From positions 1 through 42,874 of the forward strand of contig CAMAFY010000024.1 of assembly GCA_945833885.1 (NCBI GenBank): DNA of 42,874 nt. Reading direction: 5' to 3'. Source of the DNA: an uncultured Bacteroidales bacterium (GTDB lineage Bacteria; Bacteroidota; Bacteroidia; Bacteroidales; Bacteroidaceae). The notes beneath the pieces were generated by a model. The model had not been told where the DNA came from. It saw nothing but the letters and a program-made list of their open reading frames with translations, and did no database searches. A program made the translations under genes and the position numbers. Below are positions 27,104 to 35,630 of the stretch, in pieces (position 1 is the stretch's first letter; each line of letters opens with the position of its first letter).

Positions 27104-27215
27104 ACAAGGAATTTCGGATGTTTCCGATGGCTTCTACCGACCTACCACCGGGAAAGTTCAAAGGGGAAATTGGTTTTTAGCGAAAAAAAGCAAGTATAAA
27201 TACCTGCCTTCTAAA

Positions 27216-27781
27216 ATGGGTTCATTGGGGAAACGGGGGTGTTTACCCGGGGATGCCGGAGGTTGGCGCCGGAGAATGGCGCGACACTCCTGGGAAAAAG
27301 TGGGGCGATGCTTCGGAACAAGATGTGGTTTCCTCGGGAAAGAGGGGGTGGCTCTTTCGGGGGAGGACGAGGGGATCACGCCAAATTCCGGGGATGGACT
27401 TCTGAACAACGAGGGGGAAAAACCTGGAGAAAAGGATAGGGAAACGGACGTGCTGAACGCAATGTGCGGAGGTTCAATGCGCAATGTCGCGAAGTCTTTC
27501 ATCAGACATCCGGAGGTTGCTGATGGAATGTCCGGAGGTTACTGATGATAATTGCGGACGCTACTGATAAAACGTGCGGAAAATGCTGATGGAAAGTTCC
27601 GATGTTTCCGGCAAAAAGTTCCGATGTTTCTGACGGAAAGTGCGGAACTTTCAAGTGTAAAATGCGGCACTTCCGGACGCGGAATGCGGCGCTTTCTACG
27701 TCGGGGTTCCGTGGCTTCCAGTCCCTTTCCCGAAGTTTTTCCCCGTGTTCTCAAAGTTTTCGGCTCCGTAAGGCGATGCCC
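27216..27781. repeat. Very long 22-nt degenerate tandem array (about 26 units) between murE and mraY
   Basis: Blocks of 22 bases can be laid end to end from 27216 to the murE stop, with one 23-base unit at 27480. In the first part (27216-27391) most blocks carry a TTC or TCC box near 5-9 followed by CGGGAA, CGGAA or GGGGA near 11-16. From 27458 blocks carry TGTCCGGAGGTT or TGCGGAGGTT, and four successive units (from 27503) end CTGAT. From 27591 the boxes are AAAGTTCCGATGTTT and then AAAGTGCGGAACTTTC and AAAATGCGGCACTT. The final blocks (27701-27766) keep only the period and a T-rich right half. The consensus therefore drifts stepwise along one array. Early blocks are the least certain. Confidence 0.88.
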
Positions 27782-29251
27782 TTAGATGCCGAATGCCTTG
27801 CGGATTTCCTCATGGTCGTCAAAATGATGCTTCACACCCTTGACTTCCTGATAAGGTTCGTGGCCCTTTCCCGCCACAAGGATGACATCTCCGGGCTGCG
27901 CCATCATGGCTGCGCAACGGATAGCCTCGCGACGGTCGACGATGCTGATGGTCTTCTGCATGTCGTCCTCCGAAAGTCCGGCAAGCATATCATTGATGAT
28001 GGCCTGGGGTTCCTCAAAGCGCGGGTTGTCACTTGTGATGATTACGCGGTCAGAACGCCGTGCCGCCTCCTGAGCCATCAAAGGTCGTTTGCCCTTATCG
28101 CGGTTGCCGCCGGCACCACATACGGTGATGACCTTGCCGCGTCCGGCCACAATCTCGTTGATGCTCGTCAGAACATTCTCCAAAGCGTCGGGAGTGTGGG
28201 CATAATCCACAATGGCGCTGAAACCTTTCGGGCTGCGAATGGCCTCGAAACGCCCGTTTACGGGACGCAAGGACGACATCAGGCGCAACACTTCGCCGGA
28301 CTCCATGCCCAAAGACACGGCGGCACCGTAGACGGCAAGGAGGTTGCTGACATTGAAACGTCCGACGAACGCCACGCTCACCTCCGTGCCGTTGATTTCG
28401 AGGAGCATGCCTTCGATGCTCTCCTCCACGATGTGTCCGCGCAAATCCGCCATGGAACGTGTGGAATAGGTCAACTGTCGGGCCTGGCAATTCTGGAGCA
28501 TGAAGAGACCGTTGCGGTCATCGATGTTCGTCACCGCAAAGGCTTCGGGTGCCAAAGCATCGAAGAAGGCCTTCTTGGCATCACGATAGTTCTCGAAGGT
28601 TTTGTGGTAATCGAGGTGGTCGCGTGTAAGGTTTGTGAAGACGCCTCCCGCAAATTTGAGGCCTCCGATACGCTTCTGGTGGATGGCATGTGAGGAACAT
28701 TCCATGAAGGCATACTCGCATCCGTCGGCCACCATTTCGGCAAGCAGACGGTTAAGCGTGATGGGATCGGGGGTGGTGTGCGTGGCTTCGACGGCACGTT
28801 CTCCGATATAGTTGCAGACCGTGGAGCACAATCCGGCACGATGTCCGGCAGCCATGAAGAGTTCGTAGAGGACTGTGGCGATGGTTGTCTTGCCGTTGGT
28901 GCCGGTGACACCCACAAGTTTGAGTTTTTCCGTGGGATTTCCATAGAAAGCCGTCGCGGTAGGACCTACGGCAGCCTCGGTGTCGGCGACACGGACAACG
29001 GTGATTTCCGCCGGAACGCCGGCATCGCCGAAGATTTCCTCCACGGAAGCGGACACAAGGAGCGCCTTTGCTCCCTGCTCGATGGCGCGGGGAATGTAGG
29101 AATGTCCGTCAGCCTGGGTTCCTTTGACGGCAACGAAGAGGTCGCCTTCCTTAACAAGGCGGCTGTCCATATTGATGCCGGTGACTTCAAGGTCGGCATT
29201 GCCATGAACCTCCATCGGATTCAGGCAATTGATTATTGCAGAGATTTTCAT
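27782..29251 (-). CDS. murE: UDP-MurNAc-L-Ala-D-Glu ligase adding the third residue (MurE, meso-diaminopimelate type)
   Basis: A cytoplasmic ligase of 489 residues, usual length for MurE. The N-terminal uracil-binding domain includes [20 protein letters not shown]. The ATP loop is [12 protein letters not shown] (GTNGKTT at 117-123). [13 protein letters not shown] and [10 protein letters not shown] are MurE landmarks, and the C-terminal domain contains SDNPRFEEP with DNPR at 408-411. DNPR marks enzymes that use meso-diaminopimelate rather than lysine, as expected in Bacteroidota. The gene is downstream of ftsI across a 257-base gap and upstream of mraY across a 678-base gap; both gaps contain 22-nt arrays. 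Confidence 0.96.
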   Translation of the reverse strand: MKISAIINCLNPMEVHGNADLEVTGINMDSRLVKEGDLFVAVKGTQADGHSYIPRAIEQGAKALLVSASVEEIFGDAGVPAEITVVRVADTEAAVGPTATAFYGNPTEKLKLVGVTGTNGKTTIATVLYELFMAAGHRAGLCSTVCNYIGERAVEATHTTPDPITLNRLLAEMVADGCEYAFMECSSHAIHQKRIGGLKFAGGVFTNLTRDHLDYHKTFENYRDAKKAFFDALAPEAFAVTNIDDRNGLFMLQNCQARQLTYSTRSMADLRGHIVEESIEGMLLEINGTEVSVAFVGRFNVSNLLAVYGAAVSLGMESGEVLRLMSSLRPVNGRFEAIRSPKGFSAIVDYAHTPDALENVLTSINEIVAGRGKVITVCGAGGNRDKGKRPLMAQEAARRSDRVIITSDNPRFEEPQAIINDMLAGLSEDDMQKTISIVDRREAIRCAAMMAQPGDVILVAGKGHEPYQEVKGVKHHFDDHEEIRKAFGI

Positions 29252-29345
29252 TGTTTATTCCTTTATCTCTTTGTTTTGGTGTGGATTTTTCGTGCCTCCA
29301 CCTTTGCTGTTTCAGGTAGGTACGACAAAATGCCATCGTATGTTT

Positions 29346-29521
29346 TTGGGTTGTTTTGCGGGATATGTTCTGCCATTTTGTGCCGGATGTTGGGGGCTGC
29401 CCCGCATTCGGTCCGTGACTCTGGCACGGAATGCTCCGGCCCTTATGGCAAAATCCTCAGTACATTGTGCTTGATTCCTCCGCACGATGTGGAAACGTCC
29501 TCGGAACGTTATGGATGCGGC
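29346..29521. repeat. 22-nt phased array between ftsI and murE, running into the ftsI 3' end
   Basis: Eight blocks of exactly 22 bases start at 29346 and every 22 bases up to 29500. Blocks at 29434, 29456, 29478 and 29500 all begin CTC; those at 29434 and 29500 share TTATGG at block positions 10-15. Earlier blocks share CATTTTGTGCCGG-like or CTCTGGCACGG-like centres. The ftsI stop codon is at 29509, so the last block is partly coding. Confidence 0.65.
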
Positions 29522-31836
29522 TTCGCGGAATCCTGCTTTTTCACGACGGCAGCCGTCGGCTTCTGTTCCGCAGGCTTTGCCTCATCCTCAGGCTTCTTTG
29601 CCACGGTTTTGGGCTGTGTCTTCACCTTTTTCTCCAATCCCGTGGCAAGGACGAGGGCGACGGTCTGCCCGCGATGTATGGCAGTTCCCGGCGCGATGCT
29701 CTGCTGTTTCACCGCACCGCTGCCCTGCACCTTCACCTTCAGGCCGAGGAGTTCGAGGCGATATACCGCATCGCGGAGTCCGTAGCCCTTGACGTCGGGC
29801 ATCCGTTCCTTGGAGGTCCTGTCGGTGCGGAGTTGGGGTTGCGCGGTGATGTCCGCCGCATTGCCACCCCATTCCAGGGTGTTCCCGGAGATTTGTCCGG
29901 AATAATCGATGCTCAATTCGTTGAGGACGTGTTCCGTTGCTTGGAGGTTTCCGCCCTTGATGCGTGGCGCCGCCGTCCGATATGCCGTGGTATCGCACGC
30001 CTGTTTGAGGTCTGCCCTGACATTTCGCGCCCAAATGGTCTCGGCAACGCGCTTGAATACGGGGGCACATGCGGAACCTCCATAGAGTCCGGGCCCTTCA
30101 ATGCAGACAATCATGCTGTAAAGCGGCTTGTCGGCAGGGAAGTATCCGACGAAAGTCACAAAGCGCGAGCCCGTATTTCCCGCTTTACTCCACACCTGGG
30201 CCGTACCCGTCTTGCCGGCAATGCGGAACTTTTTCGTGTAAGCGTCCTTACCCGTACCCTTATTCTTCTGCACTACGCGCCCAAGACACGTCTGGATTTG
30301 CCGCAATGTTGAGGGCGAACACATCATGTGGTCCTTGCGGTTCGGGTGGACATAAGCAACAGGAAAGGTCTTCACCACCTCGTTCCCGCGACGCAATTCC
30401 GTGACGAATCGGGGCTTTAACATCACACCTCCGTTGGCGATTCCATTGTAGAACGCAAGGGTCTGTATGGGCGAAATCTGGGTCTCGTATCCGATACTCA
30501 TCCACGGTAATGCCGTAGCCGACCAGTTGGTCCATTGTCCCCGCTCGTTCACCTTCGGCAATCTGATGTTCGGTTTCTTGTAAAGCGAGATGGGAACCTC
30601 AAGGTCCGCCTTGATGCCTGTGCGGTAAAGCGCATTGACAAATTCCTCGGGATGATCGTGATAATGGCGGTCAATGAGCAGGGAAGTTCCGACGTTCGAG
30701 GAATGTTCTATGACCTCCGCCACGTTGATGAGCGAAGGAAATATCTGGTGAGAGTCGGACATTCGCGCACGACCGAAGTAACATTCGCCCCGACCTACGT
30801 CAATCGTACTGTTGATGTCCAGTTTTCCGTCCTCGATTGCCGCCATGAACGAGACGGTTTTGAACACGGAACCGGGACTGTGATACGACGTAATGGCACG
30901 GTTCTCGTACTCATTGTAGCCCGTTCCAAAGGGGTTCGACATCGAAGCGATGGCTTTCACGTCGCCCGTCTTCACCTCCATGAGGATGCAAAGTCCGATT
31001 TCCTTTTGGAGTTCCTCCATACGTTCCCGCAGGGCAGAGGCGACAATGTCCTGCATTCCTACGTCGATTGTGGTCACAACATCGCAACCATTGATGGCGT
31101 TTGTATCGACAAGGTTGAGGTATTTATCCTGTATTTTCTGCCGGCGACCCATGCCATCGCGACCGCTAAGTTCGGTATTGAAGTGTTCCTCAAGCCCTTG
31201 CATCTTATGGTCAGCGTTGTCCGGATTGTAGTATCCTATGGTACTTGTCGCCAGATTTCCAAAAGGTTTCTTACGCTTTGGTTCGGGGGGCGCATGAACA
31301 CCTGTGAGGGAAAAGGGCTCGCGGAAGAAGGGAAGTTCCAGCAAAGTGCAGTATTCCAGATAGGTGATGCGCCGTGGTGTTACACGGAAGTGCTTTTCCT
31401 GGCTGTACCTTCCTGTGAGGATTCTCTCCTTAAACTCCGCAGGCGTCACCTCGGGGAACAAAGTATGGAGGCCGTTACACATGCTGTCGAGTTTGAGAAA
31501 CAGAATCCTGTCGCGCCTCAACTGGTACTTTTGCGTAAGATATTCCGTCTTTTCCTTGACGGTAAAGTCGATGTATACATGGTATTCCGGCAATGTTGTT
31601 GCCAGCACCTGCCCATCGGCGGATATGATGTTTCCGCGTTTTGCATACAAAGGGACGCCACTTTTCTTGAAGCGTTTGCTGACATCGAGCCAGTATTGCT
31701 GCTGCTCTCCGTGCATCATCATGAAGGTTTTACCTATAATTGCCGCGCCAACGACAATGAAAATGCCCGTCAGGATGAGGTAACGTATCTTGATTGCTTC
31801 ATAATTAAAGCGCAGGTATTTCTTTTTACTTGCCAT
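29509..31836 (-). CDS. ftsI: FtsI / PBP3-type division transpeptidase with one PASTA domain
   Basis: A class B penicillin-binding protein of 775 residues that crosslinks septal peptidoglycan with FtsW. The ATG at 31836 (MASKKK) is used; an in-frame TTG 21 bases upstream is less likely. One membrane anchor lies at about 18-40. The transpeptidase motifs are SVFK (Ser323), SSN (379-381) and KTGT (542-545). One PASTA domain follows at about 685-735 (MPDVKGYGLRDAVYRLELLG). The last 45 residues are a Lys/Pro/Ala-rich low-complexity tail. Sporulation-type or Spo5D PBPs also carry PASTA, but the position between ftsL and murE fixes this as FtsI. The 3' end lies inside a 22-nt repeat array. Confidence 0.94.
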   Translation of the reverse strand: MASKKKYLRFNYEAIKIRYLILTGIFIVVGAAIIGKTFMMMHGEQQQYWLDVSKRFKKSGVPLYAKRGNIISADGQVLATTLPEYHVYIDFTVKEKTEYLTQKYQLRRDRILFLKLDSMCNGLHTLFPEVTPAEFKERILTGRYSQEKHFRVTPRRITYLEYCTLLELPFFREPFSLTGVHAPPEPKRKKPFGNLATSTIGYYNPDNADHKMQGLEEHFNTELSGRDGMGRRQKIQDKYLNLVDTNAINGCDVVTTIDVGMQDIVASALRERMEELQKEIGLCILMEVKTGDVKAIASMSNPFGTGYNEYENRAITSYHSPGSVFKTVSFMAAIEDGKLDINSTIDVGRGECYFGRARMSDSHQIFPSLINVAEVIEHSSNVGTSLLIDRHYHDHPEEFVNALYRTGIKADLEVPISLYKKPNIRLPKVNERGQWTNWSATALPWMSIGYETQISPIQTLAFYNGIANGGVMLKPRFVTELRRGNEVVKTFPVAYVHPNRKDHMMCSPSTLRQIQTCLGRVVQKNKGTGKDAYTKKFRIAGKTGTAQVWSKAGNTGSRFVTFVGYFPADKPLYSMIVCIEGPGLYGGSACAPVFKRVAETIWARNVRADLKQACDTTAYRTAAPRIKGGNLQATEHVLNELSIDYSGQISGNTLEWGGNAADITAQPQLRTDRTSKERMPDVKGYGLRDAVYRLELLGLKVKVQGSGAVKQQSIAPGTAIHRGQTVALVLATGLEKKVKTQPKTVAKKPEDEAKPAEQKPTAAVVKKQDSAKPHP

Positions 31837-31939
31837 GTTTCGAATGTTTTTTGGCAATTCTTCTGTTGCTTTCAGTCAAAAAAAATCAGTAATGCTCAAG
31901 GCGTTTCGGACGGGAAACATGCGTTTTCCGACGTTTCCT

Positions 31940-32578
31940 TCACTCCGCAACTTTCAGCGAATACGCCTGTTCCGTGGGAATATGTATGGTGGTGTCGCGC
32001 AACAATCCCTCAATATGGGTGCTCAACGTCATTTCCTTCACCTTACTTTCTACGGACAAAGCCTTGTATTGCCGGTCAATCAGCATCTTGTTGTACCGGT
32101 CATTCTCCATCCGGGCCTCCTCCATCATGTAACGTAATGACGTGTTCACAAGGGAGAAGACAACGATGACGAGGATCAGCATCAGATTCCGCCTGACGAT
32201 TCCCAGGAGGCTGTCGCCTCCGAAGATGGCCTGCACGGAGAAGTTCAGGGGGATATCCTCGTCGCTGTTGACGTAATCGTTGAGCATCTGCGCAAAGGAT
32301 TTCTTCTTTCCGTCCGCAGTCTCCTCATCACCATTTCCGTAGTCGTCGCCCTCTTCATCGGTTGTTCCGGCGGCCGTGTCCGATGTTTTTGAGGCTGTGT
32401 CCGATGTTTGGTCGGCCTTTTTCGCCGCTTTTCCGCCGCTTTTCCGCAGTTTTCCGTCCGTTTCGGCGCTCTCTGTTCCGCCAACCTCCGCAGCCGGGGT
32501 GGCTTCCGCGCCATCAAGGCCTACGGATTCCGCAACATTTTCGGCGGCGTCTATGATGTTCTTTTCGTTTTCTTCCAT
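31940..32578 (-). CDS. ftsL: FtsL-like divisome protein with a long acidic N-terminal extension
   Basis: The product has 212 residues and lies where ftsL is expected, between rsmH and ftsI. The ATG at 32578 (MEENEKN) is preferred to an in-frame TTG at 32614, which would overlap rsmH. A disordered, charged region (about 1-100, rich in Ala, Glu, Asp, Lys and Thr) is followed by SFAQMLNDYVNSDEDIPLNFSVQAIFGGD. One membrane segment (LMLILVIVVFSLVNTSLRYM) and a short coiled-coil-like periplasmic tail follow. E. coli FtsL is about 120 residues, so the extension is long; some lengthening is usual in Bacteroidota. The call depends mainly on position and topology, since FtsL sequences are poorly conserved. 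The extension DNA carries 21/22-nt repeats. Confidence 0.78.
   Translation of the reverse strand: MEENEKNIIDAAENVAESVGLDGAEATPAAEVGGTESAETDGKLRKSGGKAAKKADQTSDTASKTSDTAAGTTDEEGDDYGNGDEETADGKKKSFAQMLNDYVNSDEDIPLNFSVQAIFGGDSLLGIVRRNLMLILVIVVFSLVNTSLRYMMEEARMENDRYNKMLIDRQYKALSVESKVKEMTLSTHIEGLLRDTTIHIPTEQAYSLKVAE
32379..32485. repeat. 21/22-nt and 11-nt phased repeats inside the ftsL coding region
   Basis: GTCCGATGTTT occurs at 32379 and 32400 (21 apart). Next come three boxes of 11-nt period, TTTTTCGCCGC, TTTTCCGCCGC and TTTTCCGCAGT (32418-32450), then the looser TTTCCGTCCG and TTTCGGCGCT. The stretch encodes part of the disordered acidic/basic extension of FtsL (region KLRKSGGKAAKKADQTSDT). 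Two 11-nt steps equal the 22-nt period of the intergenic arrays. Confidence 0.5.
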
Positions 32579-32597
32579 AATTTCTTCTATTTCGGGT

Positions 32598-33509
32598 TCA
32601 ACATTTCTCGGCAATCCTCAGTTTCGCGCTTCGGCTTCTGGGGTTTTCCGCCTGCTCTTTCTCGCCAGGAACAATCATTTTTCCCACAGTCCTCATGGGG
32701 CAAAGGCGGTTTCCGTAGAAGTCAGTCTCGACCTTTCCCTCGACATTTCCGCTCTTCATGAAGTTCTTCACCATGCGGTCTTCGAGGCTATGATAGGTAA
32801 GGACCACCAGACGTCCCCCAGGTTTGAGGGTCTTTACTGCGCCGTTCAGCATCTCTTCAAGGGCATCCATCTCATGATTCACCTCGATACGCAATGCTTG
32901 AAACACCTTTGCCATCTCCTTCTTCTCGCGCTCTCTGGGCAGGAAAGGCCGCACCACATCGAGCAAGGATGCAATGCTTCCGTAGTCCGCACGCTGGCGG
33001 TTCTTGACGATAGCCGCCGCAAGTTTCCGCGCGTTCTTCAATTCTCCGTAGACGAAGAGCAGCCTTGCGAGTTCCTCCTCGCTGTAACTGTTCAGCACAT
33101 CAGCCGCAGTTGCCCCTCCCCGACCGTTCATCCTCATATCCAAAGGTGCGTCGAAACGGAAGGAGAATCCGCGTTCCTCGGCATCGAAATGGTGGCTCGA
33201 CACCCCGAGGTCGGCAAGAATACCATCCACCTTTCCCAAGACATCGTAATAGCGCATCCAGTTGGTCAGGTAGCGGAAATTTGAGCGTACGAACGTCAGG
33301 CGCCGCTCTCCCTCCGGCACATTGGCCTCGGCATCGGCGTCCTGGTCAAAACTATACAGGCGGCCGCCCTGACCTATTCGCCGGAGAACCTCGCGGCTGT
33401 GGCCGCCACCGCCGAAGGTTACGTCCACAAAAATGCCATCTTCAGTAGGCAACAGCCCGTCCACCGCTTCGTTTAGCAGGACGGGGACATGATAAGTAGG
33501 GCAAATCAC
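32598..33509 (-). CDS. rsmH: 16S rRNA (cytosine1402-N4)-methyltransferase RsmH (MraW)
   Basis: An SAM-dependent enzyme of 303 residues that methylates C1402 of 16S rRNA. It shows YHVPVLLNEAVDGL at the N-terminus, the SAM loop VDVTFGGGGHSREVL (about 29-43), LADLGVSSHHFD, DMRMNGRGGATAADVLN, VNHEMDALEEML, and the ending GRLVVLTYHSLEDRMVKNFMK. The start is a GTG at 33509; no ATG stands close enough in frame to replace it. It opens the minus-strand cell-wall cluster. In most Bacteroidota mraZ precedes it, but here a divergent promoter region and gpmI are found instead. ftsL starts 19 bases after its stop. Confidence 0.95.
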   Translation of the reverse strand: MICPTYHVPVLLNEAVDGLLPTEDGIFVDVTFGGGGHSREVLRRIGQGGRLYSFDQDADAEANVPEGERRLTFVRSNFRYLTNWMRYYDVLGKVDGILADLGVSSHHFDAEERGFSFRFDAPLDMRMNGRGGATAADVLNSYSEEELARLLFVYGELKNARKLAAAIVKNRQRADYGSIASLLDVVRPFLPREREKKEMAKVFQALRIEVNHEMDALEEMLNGAVKTLKPGGRLVVLTYHSLEDRMVKNFMKSGNVEGKVETDFYGNRLCPMRTVGKMIVPGEKEQAENPRSRSAKLRIAEKC

Positions 33510-33568
33510 AGCGCACTGATTTATTGATAGTTAAGTAAAAATTGTTGAAGCAATGGTTAATTCGCCCG

Positions 33569-33576
33569 CAAATATA
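33569..33576 (-). promoter_or_regulatory. Probable -7 element TATATTTG for the rsmH-ftsW cluster
   Basis: Read on the minus strand the sequence is TATATTTG, a full match to TAnnTTTG, 60 bases before the rsmH GTG. T-rich sequence lies at the -33 distance. It is back to back with the gpmI promoter at 33616-33646. Confidence 0.65.
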
Positions 33577-33615
33577 GTCAATATTTGGCGTTCTGAGTAA
33601 AAAAAAACTCTTTTT

Positions 33616-33646
33616 TTTGTAAAGAGTAAAAAAAAGTGTAACTTTG
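33616..33646 (+). promoter_or_regulatory. gpmI promoter: TTTG, 19 bases, TAACTTTG
   Basis: TTTG at 33616-33619 and TAACTTTG at 33639-33646 are 19 bases apart, the best match to the Bacteroidota -33/-7 promoter in this window. The -33 box sits in the loop of an inverted repeat ACTCTTT/AAAGAGT (33607-33613, 33621-33627), and GAGTAAAAAAA occurs on both sides (33594 and 33624), suggesting a possible operator. The start of transcription would be near 33653, giving a leader of about 315 nt to the ATG at 33971. Confidence 0.75.
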
Positions 33647-33672
33647 CGGCTGGAACAAAGGATGAAAAGGCA

Positions 33673-33892
33673 CAATGCTTTCCGCCACGGACCTCCGTCC
33701 CCGTCTTCCGCTCCGCGGCATTCCGCCCTCCGGACGCCGGATTCCGCCATGTCCTTCCCCGGAAGTCCGCCTCGGGACACCGGCTTCCGGACACCGCATC
33801 CCCGGTGTTTCCCGCCGCATTCCACGGCTCCCGGAAGGGCATTTTCCGCGGTTCCGCAACCCCCGTTTCCGACCTTCGGACGGACAGGCATG
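33673..33892. repeat. 22-nt phased degenerate repeat in the gpmI leader, about 10 blocks
   Basis: Blocks of 22 bases from 33673 mostly keep TTCCGCC, TTCCGG or TCCCGCC within a few bases of the same block position and a C-rich right half. The positions drift by one or two bases, so decay or bias is possible. The sequence is extremely pyrimidine/G-rich and lies downstream of the likely transcription start. Confidence 0.5.
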
Positions 33893-33970
33893 GGGAAACG
33901 GCTCCATTGCGGGGGCAAAAGGCCTTACCAACCTCCTTCCACGATTATAAAAACATTCTAAATATTTATT

Positions 33971-35491
33971 ATGGCACACAAAGCACTTCTCATGATTCTC
34001 GACGGTTGGGGAATCGGAAACGAGGGAAAAGGCGATGTCATCTTCCAGACTCCGACGCCCTACCTCGACTATCTCAATGCAAACTATCCGCATTCTGCCC
34101 TCCAGGCCAGCGGTGAAAACGTTGGACTTCCCGATGGACAGATGGGAAACTCCGAAGTGGGTCACCTCAATATCGGTGCCGGCCGCATCGTATATCAGGA
34201 CCTTGTAAAGATCAACCGCGCATGTGCTGACGGCAGCATTCTGCAAAATCCCGAAATCGTTGCCGCATACTCCTATGCCCGCGACAACGGAAAGGCCGTC
34301 CATCTTATGGGTCTCACCTCCACCGGTGGCGTACATTCCAGTTTCGAACATATCCTCCGTCTTGTCGACATCTCCAAGGAATACGGCGTTGAAGGCCGCA
34401 CCTTCGTACACTGTTTCATGGACGGTCGCGACACCGACCCCAAGAGCGGCAAGGGATTCATCGCCGACCTTCAGGCACATTGCCAGAAGCAGGGGGCACA
34501 CATCGCCAGCATTGTCGGCCGATTCTACGCCATGGACCGCGACAAACGTTGGGAGCGCGTCAAGGTGGCCTACGACCTTCTCGTGAAGGGCGAGGGCAAA
34601 AACGCCGAGGACATGGTGCAGGCCATGCAGGAAAGTTACGATGATGGCGTCACGGACGAGTTCGTCCTCCCCATCCACAACGCCACAGTTGACGGCACAA
34701 TCAAGGAAGGCGACGTCGTCATCTTCTTCAATTTCCGCAACGACCGTGCGAAGGAACTCACCATTGTCCTCACACAACAGGACATGCCCGACGCAGGAAT
34801 GACCACCATTCCCGGGCTGAAATTCTTCAGCATGACGCCCTACGACGCAAGTTTCACCGGTGTTCACGTCCTCTTCCCCAAAGAAAACGTCACCAACACC
34901 CTCGGTGAGTACATCGCTTCCAAAGGTCTCCGCCAACTCCATACGGCAGAAACGGAGAAATATGCCCACGTCACCTTCTTCTTCAACGGCGGACGCGAGA
35001 CGCCCTTCGAAGGTGAGGACCGCATTCTTGTGGCAAGTCCGAAGGTGGCCACCTACGACCTCAAGCCCGAAATGAGCGCATACGAGGTGAAAGACAAACT
35101 CGTCGAGGCCATCGGCACGGGAAAATACGACTGGATTGTCGTGAATTTCGCCAACGGAGATATGGTAGGCCACACCGGAATCTACGAGGCTATCGAAAAG
35201 GCTGTCACGGCTGTCGACAACTGTGTCCGCGATGTTGTGGAGGCTGCTAAGGCAAACGACTATGAAACCATCATCATTGCCGACCACGGAAACGCTGATA
35301 ACGCCGTGAACGCCGACGGTTCGCCCAACACCGCCCACTCTCTCAACCCCGTTCCCTTCATCTATGTCACCGAAAACAAGGCTGCCAAAGTGAAGGACGG
35401 CGTTCTTGCCGACGTGGCTCCCTCCATTCTCCACATCATGGGTCTGGAACAGCCTGCCGAAATGACCGGCGAATGCCTCATCGAGGACTGA
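33971..35491 (+). CDS. gpmI: 2,3-bisphosphoglycerate-independent phosphoglycerate mutase
   Basis: A glycolytic/gluconeogenic enzyme of 506 residues that interconverts 3- and 2-phosphoglycerate, a member of the alkaline phosphatase superfamily with two metal ions. It shows [10 protein letters not shown] with a metal-binding Asp, [17 protein letters not shown] with the phosphorylated Ser61, [40 protein letters not shown] and the C-terminal metal site [11 protein letters not shown]. Length is normal. The gene is single, has its own promoter with a long repeat-filled leader, and ends in a strong terminator. Confidence 0.97.
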   Translation: MAHKALLMILDGWGIGNEGKGDVIFQTPTPYLDYLNANYPHSALQASGENVGLPDGQMGNSEVGHLNIGAGRIVYQDLVKINRACADGSILQNPEIVAAYSYARDNGKAVHLMGLTSTGGVHSSFEHILRLVDISKEYGVEGRTFVHCFMDGRDTDPKSGKGFIADLQAHCQKQGAHIASIVGRFYAMDRDKRWERVKVAYDLLVKGEGKNAEDMVQAMQESYDDGVTDEFVLPIHNATVDGTIKEGDVVIFFNFRNDRAKELTIVLTQQDMPDAGMTTIPGLKFFSMTPYDASFTGVHVLFPKENVTNTLGEYIASKGLRQLHTAETEKYAHVTFFFNGGRETPFEGEDRILVASPKVATYDLKPEMSAYEVKDKLVEAIGTGKYDWIVVNFANGDMVGHTGIYEAIEKAVTAVDNCVRDVVEAAKANDYETIIIADHGNADNAVNADGSPNTAHSLNPVPFIYVTENKAAKVKDGVLADVAPSILHIMGLEQPAEMTGECLIED

Positions 35492-35584
35492 TTCCATGAC
35501 TTCGGAACATCGCTCCCGGAGATGGGGAAGGCGGTGAAATCCACCTCTTTCCCGCCCTGAACGGCGATGAAACCACTGATATCC

Positions 35585-35619
35585 GTTGCCTGGTCCGCAA
35601 AAGACCGGGCAACTTTTTT
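35585..35619 (+). terminator. Rho-independent terminator of gpmI
   Basis: GTTGCCTGGTC (35585-35595) pairs along its full length with GACCGGGCAAC (35603-35613; one G-T pair), and six T follow. It lies 94 bases after the stop codon. Confidence 0.92.
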
Positions 35620-35630
35620 GTGTCCTCACA

